64,000 bases of DNA from assembly GCA_047967505.1 (NCBI GenBank), contig CM106538.1. One strand, written 5' to 3'. The notes under the pieces were generated by a model. That model was not told the origin of the DNA. It was given only the letters and a program-made list of their open reading frames with translations, and ran no database searches. This stretch comes from Dipteris shenzhenensis (Eukaryota > Polypodiophyta > Polypodiopsida > Gleicheniales). Below, one piece after another: positions 45,501 to 58,400 of this stretch. Positions within the stretch are counted from its first letter, which is position 1; each line of letters opens with the position of its first letter. The position numbers were made by a program, and so were the translations under genes.

Positions 45501-48500
45501 CTGAAAATTGATATGCAGTCCAGCAGCTATGCCAAAATCATTCAGTGTATGCATCAAACGAGAAAGATCACTTTGAGAATTCCTTGGCATGAAGTATGAA
45601 TCATCAGCATAGGCCTGTGCAAGAAAAGACTGTGCCCCTGGAATTTGCAAGCCATGAAGCTGTCCTGTATTTGCCAGATAGTCCATATGCAAGAGTAGTG
45701 TGTACACACACACACACACACACACATGCATGTATGTATGCATGTATATATGTGTAACTCATTACCTTGGTCTTGGATGAATGCATTTCTCTCTCATTTC
45801 CAAAAGAGAAGTCTCTATCATGACATTTGTTGCGCGTGTGCACACGCGCACACACACACACCCACACACATACATATGCCTTTAGCCCAAGGTTTCACCC
45901 ACATGGATTATAATCCAAATGCGAAGAGAAGAGAGGAAGGGTCTCTTGTCATGGTTTCTCAACTTAGTAATACGACTAAGTAGTCTATAATGATAAAGCT
46001 AGGAACAAAGATGATTCTCAATTTTGGGAAGGAAGACTTGAGTACTCCTCGAAAAATCAAGTTGCAAGTGAGAGGATTGAACTCTTTACATAGAGCTGTA
46101 CTTTGCCTATCAAGTCAAGACTGATCAAGAGAAGCTTACTCTTGCTACATTGCATCTACAAAAGGATGCTTTAGTGTGGTGCTCTTTGTTACAAATAGGA
46201 AAAGAGCCTGTCCTTGAATGGGTTAACTTTGTGAAACAACTGAAAGCAACTTTCATGCCACCAAGGCATGAAAATAACTTAAACTTCCTGTGGGAAAGGT
46301 TTAGGCAATATGACAATGAGAGTATCGCTGAATTTACAGCCAGATTCTGGAAACTCTTCTTAGAGTTACTCATTAAGAAAGAGTGTGGAAGATAGTAGAT
46401 ATAAATATCTAACAGCCAAAACCCTAATGTGAGGTTCTAGGTTGAAATGTTCAACCCAACCACTCTTAGAGACCTCACTAAACTGCCTGAAATAGCTGAA
46501 AGAAAGTTGAATCCTCATAAACCCTTCAATAACAATGCCGGGTCAACATTAAAGACCAATAACATACCAACCTTTAGGAAACCAAATCGGTTCAAGAATA
46601 ATAAGGGAAAGAAAGGAAAAGGCTTTTGTATGGAATGTAAACAGCCAATCATGTCCCAGATGGGTGCCATTTCCTTACATGATTGATGAAGAAAAGAAAA
46701 GGTCCTAACATTGCCTGTTAACATGCAGCGGATCGTGTAATCACAACAAGACCTTCTTTAAACCTTTAGCGAGGAAGTAGCAAGAGAGAGAGAAAGGAGA
46801 TGAGGGCAGAGAGAGAATAGAGACGACAATCGATTGGGTCCTTGTGCCCATTGAGGGCCCCCTCCCCCAATTAGGGGAGAATTTGCTTTAATACTTGGAG
46901 AATTGAAAGATACAAATAACACTTTTTGAGAGAGCACGGAAACGCGCTTCTGAAGAGTACACTGTGCACATGTATTGCAGACCCAATGCCTTGAGAGGTA
47001 ACTCCAACCAATACGGAGACCTTGATGCTGTCCACACTGACAATGCAGGGCACTTCTGCAAGGCAAGGAAGAGGCTTGTGCTGTCCACCGGTAGGGTTAC
47101 TGCGTGAGAGAGAGTGAAAGCTAGAAGTAATAGATCTAAGAGAGAGCTGAGATATGACTGAGATATAGAGCTGAGAAGTGAGCTGTGCAAACTGCAAAAG
47201 AGAACTTCAAAGAGCTGCTGAAACAGTACCAAACCTTACTCCATTTGCTGGTCCAAATCCCCATCTGTTGTGCTGCGTAGACACCTTCCAGGAAGGCTGA
47301 ATTGAGGGCGAAGAGGTGAGGCTGGGGGCTGGAAGGGAGCTGCAGGAGTGCTGAAGGGACTGAATGAGGAATGAGGCAAGGCGCTCCCCCTTAAAATAGG
47401 GGGTTGGGGCTGAGCCAACCAGCCCCAAACTGACTGATTTTCAGTCGGCTGGTTTGGGCTGGCTTTCAAGGCCCTTTGCCCCATAAAAGCCTCTCTAGGG
47501 ATGGGTGCAGGGCAGCCTATAAAAGCAGCCCTTCCCCAACCCATCCCAGTTCATTGTTTCAGCCCTGAGGGGGCCTAGAAGAGCTCCTATCCTAGGCTGA
47601 GACCTAGACTTACCTAGAATCCTAAGATGGAAACACTACCCTAATGTTCTCCAATGGGTACTAGTGAACAAGGAATGATCTTCTGACTTGACGTAAAGTT
47701 GAGAGATTGACCTACGTAGCTTGTGCTTGACTGTCCCTGGACAAGGGCTCACAACAGGGTCACATCATACGACAAAATCTCCTATTAGGGAACTATAATG
47801 CATTTGTTGATGTAGCCAGTGTGTCACCTTACACCCAAGTGTAGGGGTGCATGTGACATTCCCTCCTTAACTTCGCGGTAGGTTCATTGGTTCTAAGTAA
47901 TCTATCAAAATTTGTGGAAACTCCTGGAAAAAGTCTTCGTCCAACCACACTGCTTCATGGGTATCTCAATCACGGAACTTGTGTTAGAAAATACCCAATA
48001 GAGGGTACACGCAGCGAAGACTTATAGTAATGCCCAGGAGCTCACACAGTGTGCGTGTGGGGTGTGGAATAACAAACTTCTTTACTTACGTGCATAAAAT
48101 AAGTGTGCAAACTCATCAATAGACAATGAACCAGCCAGATAGAGAAACCACCAAAATATATATTTCCGTCCAAAACTATGGACACAATACAAGAGAGAGA
48201 GATCGAGAGTCCCACCAATGGTGTGGTCCTCTGATCTTACCACAAGGTCTTTCTCCTATCTGTTGGCTATCTCTAGACTCGAGCCTGCGTGCTCCACCTC
48301 GAGCGTCTGTAGACTTTCTGTCCAGTGTGTTCTTCTCCACCTTACTGCCTGTGAATCAGCCTAGGTGGGCAGCCCCTGCCAAGCTTTGTCTGCAACACAC
48401 AGGTCCTTGTTCCACTGCTCCAACCTGCTTGTGAATGGCTGCTCCAGAAGGTGTGATGATCTGAGCACCTTGCTGCCCTAGAAGACAGCCAAGGTCCAGC

Positions 48501-51500
48501 CCTTCCTGGCTAAGTCTGCAGCCCTTGTTGCACTCTCTCACCTCCTGTAGATAGGCCCAGAGAGTAGGCTTCCTGCTGCTCCTTTCTGCGCTGGAACTGC
48601 TGGCTATGCTGGATGAGAAATGAGGCCACAAGCCTCTCCTTTTATAGGCCCCAAGGGCCCCTTGAACTAACCGACCAGCCAGCCCTAAGTGGGCCGACTG
48701 GCTGGTCTGTTTGGGCCGACCAGTCTGCCCCAAAACAGCCCTTTAAGGGCTCACAAAACTAGGGCCCTTTGGCCCACACTTCTAGGGCTTTTGGCCCTCC
48801 AATCAAGGCAGGGGCCCAGCCTATATAAGGCATGCCACTGCCCACTGGCAGCCCCATTTGCTGCTCTACCAGGCCCCATGCAGCCCTGGTCAGCGCCTGT
48901 TTACCTTGTTCTCCTGATCTGCCAAGTGTGCACCTCAGCTCTGTACTATTCCGTACTGTTGCTGACATCATCCGTGGTCTCTTCTCTTGGGTCCCTTCTG
49001 CTGTCCTCTGCTCTGCCTTCTGCTCCTGCAGATCAGCCAAGTACCCGCCTCTCTTCTTTTGGGACACATCCTGCCCTAGGTCTCCCTCCCCCACGCTCTC
49101 CTCATTTGGGGGCTTACAGATGGGGAGGTGACCTTTCCAACACCCCCTCTCATCGACACATCTCGGCCCAATGCCAACACGTCGATGACGATGCTACAGT
49201 AACTCCCTGGTCATAGTCCTCTGGAACCTTTCGGTGTCGAAACCTTTTCCTGGCTTTTCATCCAGTGGCTCCTGCTCCACCAGGTCCGGTTCCGCTTCCG
49301 CACACCATCCTGGTACAAAGGTCCATCTTTGGTAGCACCTCCTGGTACCACCATCTTCCGTCACATTCCTGCCTTCGAACTCGAGCAACACAGCCTCTAT
49401 GATCTTCCAATTGTCCCCCTCATAATGAATGAACAACTTGGAGTCTTCCAGGCACCATGCTCTTAGGGTCTGTTTCAACCCATCCTTCCTTTGGCAAGGT
49501 CTGCAACAAAAGTACATGTCCAGATAACCTGGACCGCGAACTTTAAACGCACCAGTCTGAACCTGATTCACCCTCCTTCTCGCAAGGGCACAATCCTCTA
49601 GTCGTGGAAGTCGATTCCCAAGAGCTTCTGAATCAGGGTCGTCCTTCAGCAAGGTCCCTGCCTTCAGGCTCCCACACCTGTGAGCCTCCTACTTGGGATC
49701 TGATACCATGTTAGAAAATACCCAATAGAGGGTACACGCAGCGAAGACTTATAGTAATGCCCAGGAGCTCACACAGTGTCTGTGTGGGGTGTGGAATCAC
49801 AAACTTCTTTACTTATGTGCATAAAATAGGTGTGCAAACTCATCAATAGACAATGAACCAGCCAGATAGAGAAATCACCAAAATGTATATTTCCGTCCAA
49901 AACTATGGACACACTACAAGAGAGAGAGATCGAGAGTCCCACCAATGGTGTGGTCCTCTGATCTTACCACAAGGTCTTTCTCCTATCTGTTGGCTCTCTC
50001 TAGACTTGAGCTTGCGTGCTCCACCTCGAGCGTCTGTAGACTTTCCGTCAAGTGTGTTCTTCTCCACCTTACTGCCTGTGAATCAGCCTAGGTGGGCAGC
50101 CCCTGCCAAGCTTTGTCTGCAACACACAGGTCCTTGTTCCACTGCTCCAACCTGCTTGTGAATGGCTCCTCCAGAAGGTGTGATGATCTGAGCACCTTGC
50201 TGCCCTAGAAGACAGCCAAGGTCCAGCCCTTCCTGGCTAAGTCTGCAGCCCTTGTTGCACTCTCTCACCTCCTGTATATAGGCCCAGAGAGTAGGCTTCC
50301 TGCTGCTCCTTTCTGCCCTGGAACTGCTGGCTATGCTGGATGAGAAATGAGGCCACAAGCCTCTCCTTTTATAGGCCCCAAGGGCCCCTTGAACTAACCG
50401 ACCAGCCAGCCCTAAATGGGCCGACTGGCTGGTCTGTTTGGGCCGACCAGTCTGCCCCAAAACAGCCCTTTAAGCGCTCACAAAACTAGGGCCCTTTGGC
50501 CCACACTTCTAGGGCTTTTGGCCCTCCAATCAAGGCAGGGGCCCAGCCTATATAAGGCATGCCACTGCCCACTGGCAGCCCCATTTGCTGCTCTACCAGG
50601 CCCCATGCAGCCCCGTACACCTGCGCTGCTGACATGTCAGCGCCTGTTTACCCTGTTCTCCTGATCTGCCATGTGTGCGCCTCAGCTCTGTACTATCCCG
50701 TACTGTTGCTGACATCATCCGTGGTCTCTTCTCTTGGGTCCCTACTGCTGTCCTCTGCTCCGCCTTATGCTCCTGCAGATCAGCCAAGTACCCGCCTCTC
50801 TTCTTTTGGGGCACATCTTGCCCTGGGTCTCCCTCCCCCACGCTCTCCTCATATGGGGGCTTATAGATGGGGAGGTGACCTTTCCAACAACTTGGTATAA
50901 AACTACCGGATCGTGCATCTTGACCCATGCTTCCATTTATGAAGAAGGATTTGCTCTGGCTGCAAAACTTCAGCTTCATCAAGGACTTCAGGTTACTGCT
51001 CGTCGGAAATCTCTGTAAGAGGAGGTCCAAAATATGGCTTCAACCAAGCTACGTGAAAAACATTGTGCATGATTCAACTGTCCGGTAGTTGTAACTTCAT
51101 GGAGACATCATTGATCTTTTGGATAATAGGAAATGGTCCAAAGCTCTTGAAAAACAGCTTCAGGCATCGCTTGCCCACCTGCTTCAATCTTTGGTTGATG
51201 ATTCTTAAATACACCAGGACGTCTGCAGCTTAGTACCAAAATTATAAAACAGGGCTTGCAAAAAATAAGACGTGAATTTAGAATCCTTATTGAATGTGAT
51301 GGTCCTTGGCAATCCTCCAATGGGATACCAATACTTTATGAACAAACGAGCTACGTCTTCATCACTGGCTGTCTGCTCGTAGGGAATAAGCACCAAACAA
51401 TAGTAAGACATTGAGTGTTACGCGTACTTGCGGATGCTGTAAGTGGTCCCACGTGAGGGCCTTGGTTGTGGGTCTGCCTGCCCACGTGAGGGAGAGTGAG

Positions 51501-54500
51501 GGTCTTGTTTGTGGGTTTGCCCGCCCCAGAGGCAAAGGGGGTTTATCATGGAGGCCTACGTATGCATGGACCTGTACGGACATGTTTGCTCCTGTTTCGA
51601 GGATGTGAAGGGTTTGGCATACATCACGGAGGGGCCGCCATATGCCACGCAGGGAACGGGGGTCTGTAGGGCTTGCTCGTCGGTTGTGTAAGGGGCGCCA
51701 TCAGCTTGCCTAGGGGCTACCACCAAGCTGCATGTGTGCACCTGGTTGGCGCCTTGTTTGGCGGGCCTTCATGCCACACACCAGTCCACAATAGCCGACC
51801 CTACTGGTCAGTCTGTTGTAGACCAGGTCGGCCCTGGTAGTCTGCCACCTATCCTCCCTCTAGTCGGTTTATTTAGGGCAAGGGGTGACCCTATAAATAA
51901 GGCCCCCTCCCTCCCTTGTTTTCAATCTCCGTGCACACTTGTGCAGCCACCAGTGGAGGGTTTTTTCTCCAGTAGTTGAGGAGGTTTTTTTGGAGATCCT
52001 TTGCAATCTCTCTTGTTCTCTAGTTCTCTCTTGCAAGTGTTTGCTGTTTTCTCTTCTTCATCGCTCCGCACCGTTGCACTTCTCACATAAGTAAGCTAGC
52101 TGCCTTCTTGTGGGAAGCCTTGACCTTTTGGCATATCTGACGATTATGAACATAGCCGTGTACGTCCTTCCACATCTTTGGCCAATAGAAATAGCGCTCT
52201 AACTTCTCCAAAGTACCATTGATACCTCTATGACCACCGGTAAGGGCATTGTGGGCATCATGAAGAAGTAACTGTCGTTTGTCTTTGAGTACACACAATC
52301 TTTTCTTATAGAAAAGCCAACCATCCTCTAATGAGTAATGGCTTGGAGCAAGAGTCGTAATAATTGGAAATGAGTGCCAAACTTTGTTGAATCCGAGTAT
52401 TGTGTCTTCATTCTATCAAGATCCTTTCTCTCGATTTTGAGCACAATGGCCTTCTCAATGGTCTGGATTGAATCTTTGACTAAGAGCGTTGGCAACGGGG
52501 TTATTTTGGTTGTACTTAATCATTCCCCCAAATTGCTAGAATATTTGGCTCCACCGTTGTTGCCGATCACTCCATTGTGAGCTAGGCATCGTCTATAGCC
52601 ACTTAAGGGATTTGAGAAGATAGAAGTGACCTTGTAAATGATCAACAAGGAGAAGGATGATGAAAGGCTGCTTGCTTTGCAAGAGACTACAGAGGGAGAA
52701 GAGGAGATTCTAGCCGCACCAGCCCCTCTTGTTACGGGAAGGATGAATGTTGCTGCAGCTTCAAGCAGCTCCAGTATTTTTGGAGTCCCATGGCGAGGCA
52801 GATGAGATTGACAGTGATGAGGATGAGGATGAGGAGGAGGAGGAGGATGGCACTGATGCTGATGATGCTGAGGATGAGGCACATGATGAGGATGCACCTT
52901 GAGGCTTGAGCCTCATCAGTTGTGATGCATTTCAGTTTTGTTTCTTGGCTGTAGCTTGTGGCAGCTTGCAGGGCCTAGGTTGGCAGCCTTTTCAGTTTGT
53001 TATATGATGTTTTCCAGCTTGCCTTTGATGTAGTACCTGCAGTCTACAGGGCCCAAGATTCTTTCACTTTTCTAGTATCTACTACCTGCTACCTTTGATG
53101 ATTGATCATGATGTTTTGGTGTCTACCACTATGTATCAGATGATAGAATCCAGTTCCTGGACTCTTCATGACTTTAAAATCAATAGAAGTTTGAAGTTTG
53201 AAGTTCTCTCTCAAGTAAATGTGTACATTCTATATTTTTCTTATTTTTTTGGGGTAAAATTAGGGTCACGTATGATTCAGCCTGGGGGGCTGAACCATAC
53301 TCCAATCATACTTCCGTACCCGTATGACGTATGTGCATGGTCACGTATGGAAAAAACTATGGTTTCAGCCTTAAGGGGCCCAAAAGGGCTCTTGACCTAG
53401 ACTTGCCTAGAATCCTAAGATGGAAACATTACCCTACTGTTCTCCAGTGGGTACCAGTGAACAAGGACTGATCTTCTGACTTGACCTAAGGCTGAGAGAC
53501 TCACCTATGTAGTTTGTGTCGGACTGTCCCTGGACAAGGGCTCACGGCATACGACAAAATCTCCTCTTAGGGAACTATAATGCACTTGTCGATGTAGGCA
53601 ATGTGTCACCTTGCACCCAAGTGTAGGGGTGCACCTTGCCACTCAAATTAAGTTCTCTGAAGGCTATTCCTTTTATGGTTGATCTACTTGTTCCAGATTT
53701 GGAACCTATTGATACTGTATTGGGCTGTGAAAGGCTCAAAACCCTAGGAGAGTTCTCTATGGATTTGAACAAGATGTGTATGAAGTTTTTGCATGTTGGA
53801 AAACAGGTCAACTTATGGGATAAATCTAAATTTGTACGATATATTCTAGTCTTACAAAGGTATATATACACACTTATGGGCTTTAAACCTCCTAAGTTGA
53901 CAGTCATATCCTCTAGAAAATTAGCAAGGGACCTTAAGGGGGATTGTGGACTATATGCTGTACACTTAGCAAAAACAGAGGACAGTAATGGACTATTTGT
54001 GGAGGACAAGGATATGCAGGATTTGCTGCAGCAGTTTTTTGCTGATCTTCCTCGTCACTTAGGAGATGTTGATCATGCAATTAACCTTGAGACAGGGTCA
54101 AGGGCTGACAGGGAGGAGGTATCAAAGCAAGTCAAGGGGATTTTGGATCAGTGAGTCCTCTTTTGCTTCCCCTGTTTTCTTGGTTAAGAAGAGGGATGGC
54201 TCGTATAGGATCTGCATTGATTATAGCGACTTGAATGACTGTGAAGAATAGGTTTCCTATCCCTAGAGTGGATGATTTATTCGATGAGCTGAGGGGGGCC
54301 AAGTACTTTACAAAGATTGACCTAAGGTCATGCTACCATCAACTAAGGATGAAGGAGGAGGATGAGTAGAAGACCGCTTTCAGACTGAACGTGGTTTATA
54401 TCAGTTCAAAGTGATGGCATTTGGCCTCGCTAATGCTCCAGCAACTTTCCAAGCATTGATGAACATGATTCTACAGCCCTTTTTCTATAGATCTGTCCTA

Positions 54501-55364
54501 GTCTTCTTTGATAATATACTCATCTACAACAAATCGAAAGAGGAGCACCTAATGCGTGTAAAGCAGGTCCTTGAAGTCTTGATAATCCACCAACTTTTTG
54601 CCAAGGCAAGCAAGTGCACATTAATGGCCAATGAAGTGGAGTACCTTGGTCATATAGTCAGCAGCAAGGGCATAAGAATGGACCCCATTAAGGTCAAGTT
54701 TGTGAGAGAATTACCACGTCCTCAAAACGCCGCTCAGTTAAGGGGATTTCTTGGATTAGCATCCTTCTATAGAAGGTTCATTAAACACTTTACAAAAATA
54801 GCAGCACCCCACTGACCAGATCAAGGAGGCCTTTTTCTAGACAGCTACTGCAGAGAAAAGTTTATAGGAAGTGAAGGGTGCTCTGACTTGAGCTCCCATC
54901 CTTGTGTGTCTAGATTTCTCTCAACCATTCACGATTGAAGATGATGCAAGCGGTAGGGGCCTTGGGGCAGTGCTCAGACAAAGCCATGAAGTAATAGCCT
55001 ATGAGAGTCAGAAGTTGGATGATAAAGAGCTGACCTACCCATTTATGACCAAGAAATGCTAGCGATGTTACATGCTATCAAGAAAAATAATGAAAAAAGT
55101 ATGCACAATCTTAGATATGAAGTCTTTCATCTATGGTGTGTTAGCCTTAGGCATATTTAGAATGATTGAACATAAGCTGAAAACAAAAAGCGGGGAGCTG
55201 AATAGCCCGTATTATTTTTAGTTTCAAAAGAGAGTTTGATTGAGTATGCATGTGCTTTCTAAGTTAGGAATGTAATTTTGCATCTTTGTAGGAAGCGAAA
55301 CATAAGTGTAAGGGGTTCATTTAGTTTTTTATGTTTTAAATAATTCATTCATTTTGTAAATTCT

Positions 55365-55412
<48 letters not shown>

Positions 55413-58400
55413 TTTAATTCCTGTTTTTTGGTCGATTTTGTTTCTTGATTTGCTTGTTTATTTTTGCTTAGTCACCTTTTTCCTTTCTTCTTTATTTCTT
55501 GTTTTCTCTCTTTTGTTTATTTGATGTATTTTAGTAAGCACTGGGTTTGCCCAAGAGATTGCACAGGTCTTTAGAAACCCCGTATAGCTGCTTATGCTGG
55601 GGCACTGATGACGACATAAGTGTTGCTTTGCTTGCTAAGTATGTCTTCCTTTTGTTTTTCAAGAAATTTTGTTACCTCTTTTTTCTTCTCTTTCGTTTTC
55701 TCTTTTATTTTCTGTGTAGATTTTTGGACTTTAGAACATAAAAAAATATACATTTTTACGATTGGATTTATTCTAGTCTTTCAAAGGTATATATATGCTA
55801 TCAAGAAATGGTATCACTACATACGTGGGATAGAACTCTCAGATATCTCTTATCTCAGCCCAACTTATCTCCCACATAGAAAAGGTGAATTTCCATTGTG
55901 CAGAATTATGATTTTGACATTGAATACAAGATGGGGAGGGAGAATGTTGTGGCTGATTCACTCTCTAGGATGTGGCATGCATTCTATCCTCTATCATAGA
56001 AGTTATACAAGGATTGGCTACATGTAATTCAAGAGGAATTCCTCTTAGACCCAGCAGCTGCAACTCTATTTCATGACCTGCAGGACCCCAATTGTCTTGA
56101 TCATCCACATTACAAGCTAAATAATGGGCTGATTTGGCTCCATGACAGGATTTACCTCACTGAAAACTCAGTGTATAAGTTCCTGGTGCTTCAGGAGCTG
56201 CATTCATCCCCCATGGCTGGTCACACCAGGTTATTCAAGATCCATGATAGAGTGAAATAGAATTTTTATTGGAAGGGGCTTTGGAAGGATGTGTACAATT
56301 ATGTGCAGTGCTGTAAGCCATGCCAGCATAATAGTCAGTTAAACCTCAGCCCAGCTGGTCTGCTCCAACCTCTGCCTATTCTTGAAGGTAAATGGACACA
56401 TATCTCCATGGATTTTATCGCGGGTCTACCTCTTCCTATTCCTGAAGGTAAATGGACACATATCTCCATGGACTCTATCATTGGTCTACTTGTGACTCCT
56501 AGAGGGTGAAACATCATTTTTGTTGTGGTTTAAGGCTCACAAAGGCTGCACATTTCATTCCTACCAAAACTCAATATTTAGCTTCCATGATTGCTTCCCA
56601 GTTTATGGAGAATGTCTTCAAGTTACATGGGTCGCCACAGGAGATTGGGAGTGACCGTGTTGCCAAATTCATGGGGCATTTTTTGTTGGAGAGGTCACCT
56701 CTCCATCTGTAAGCCCCCATATGAGGAGACCATGGGGGGGGGTGCACCTGGGTTTTGAGAGACTGACATATGGGCAGGGTTATGTTTGCCATGTGGGCAG
56801 GAATTAGAGAGATAAAAGATGCCTGATGTGGAAGGTAGATGGGCAGGTTCAGGGCCTGACAAAGACCTGCAATGATGGCGCAATAATGGCGGGGTATCCC
56901 AAGAGAGAAGGCGAGCCAGGTGGTGGAGCTTGTGGGCAGGAAGACGACCTGCAGCAAGTACTGTACATGGCGCAGCATGGAGAGGGCAGCCAGCAACCAG
57001 AAGTCAACTGTTTGGAGGCTGGTAGGGCTGGTCACAGCCAGCCTACCAGGCCTGGAACAGGGCTAGACTATGGGGGGCTGGACCCCTCAAGGTTTAAAGG
57101 GCATATGCCCTGGTTTTATAGCCCCACAAGTCAGTGGGGAGGCAGCGCACAAGTCGGCCTGCATAGGGGCTGTGCCCCTGCAAGGAAATGAGGGCTCAAG
57201 CCCTAGTTATAAAGGCTCTAGGGGGGTCGGTTCTATGGCAGACTGGTCAACCATATTGGGCAGGCTAGTTGGCTACTGCAAGGGCCCTAGAAGCCTATAA
57301 AAGCAGCCCTTTGGAAGGGCATTCAATCATCCAACATGTCAGCTTTCAGAGGAGCAGCAGGAGTAGCTGTACACACACCCTCAGGCCTACCTCCTGGAGG
57401 CATGGAGTCTAGGAGTTGCTGCAGACTGAGCTCATCAAGGGCTTGACCTTGGCTGTTTTCTAGTGCAACAAGGTGTTGTGATCTCTAGACGGAGAGTCTA
57501 CATACGCTCGAGGTGGAGCACGTAGACTCAGGGTTCTAGAGGAGACTATTAGATAGAGAAGGACCTTTGGTAAGATCAGAGGATCACACCATTGGTGGGA
57601 CTCTGGACCTATCTCTTTTGTTGTGTCCATAGTTTTGGATGGAAATATATTGTTTTGGTGGATTCTATATCTGGCTACGTCTACAGTTTATTTCCTGATC
57701 TGCACATCTATTTGATGCACATAAGTTTAAGAAGTTTGTGATTCCACTCCCCACAGACAGTGTGAGAGCTCCTGGGTTATTCTATCAGTCTTCCGCTGTG
57801 TGTACCTTTTGTTAGTCCAATTCTAACATGGTATCAGAGCCCAAGTAGGAGGCTCACAAGTGTGGGAGCATGAAGGCAGAGACCTTGCTTAAGGATGGCC
57901 CTGATTCAAAGTTCCACGACTGGAGGACGGTGCCCTTGCGAGAAGAAGGGTGACTCAGGTTCAGTCAGGTGCATACAGAATTCTGATCTCAGATCTATAG
58001 AAGGTTGAGTTTGTTCGATTTTGCTGTGTGGTTTAGCAACAGAGATGTCGATTTTAGAAGCCTCTTCAGCCCTTCTCTCCCTTCCTCCTCCCCCAGATTT
58101 CTTTCTTTCACCATCCCTAACTTTGGAGAGTCTGGGAAACTGGATGTGACAAATTACCCTATTGGGAAGGTGAAGATCCGGAGTCATTTAGTGGCTCAGA
58201 AACTGTGAAAACTGACAACGGGAGCTGAGGCAAAGCCGAGGATTTATGGACAACAATGGGAGGATACTCATACCAGTAGATGGAGAGGAGCTCGAAGCTT
58301 GGGAAGATAGAAATGCCCACGCCTTGGCATTGATCATAGGGACTATGGCGGACTCTGCGCTTCCTCACATCCATATGACTGACACGTCAGTAGAGGCGTG

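Larger units (their letters stand above)
47977..50894 (-). mobile_element. Element E: non-autonomous LTR retrotransposon with private ORF
   Basis: LTRs 47982-49142 (3') and 49709-50889 (5') flank only 566 bp of internal sequence. ACTTG occurs at 47977-47981 and 50890-50894, a perfect 5-bp target duplication. A primer site, a purine tract (GATGAGAGGGGG at 49143-49154, minus strand) and one small ORF are present. The LTR ends and leader match the plus-strand copia element at 56684-57828, so E belongs to that family but lacks all copia genes. Confidence 0.95.
46716..53635 (-). mobile_element. Gypsy element F (chromovirus), nested in G
   Basis: A minus-strand gypsy inserted into G. TTGCC flanks it at 46711-46715 and 53636-53640. 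Its 3' LTR lies on the left and a damaged 5' LTR on the right (53363-53635). Inside, on the minus strand, are the RNase H end, the H2C2 zinc finger, integrase and chromodomain. Reverse transcriptase and gag are missing, replaced by 52600-53362. Two later insertions split it (E and a solo LTR). The outer boundaries are inferred because the right LTR end lacks a few bases. Confidence 0.65.

Noticed and set aside
47982-50889. Many open frames of 80-175 codons on both strands within the E LTRs, and others in the F LTR
   Set aside because: They lie inside duplicated LTR sequence, appear on both strands at once and show no domain; GC-rich composition keeps frames open.
52520-52897. Minus-strand His/Pro-rich open frame of 125 codons
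   Set aside because: It is the antisense shadow of GAG/GAT-rich acidic codons on the plus strand.
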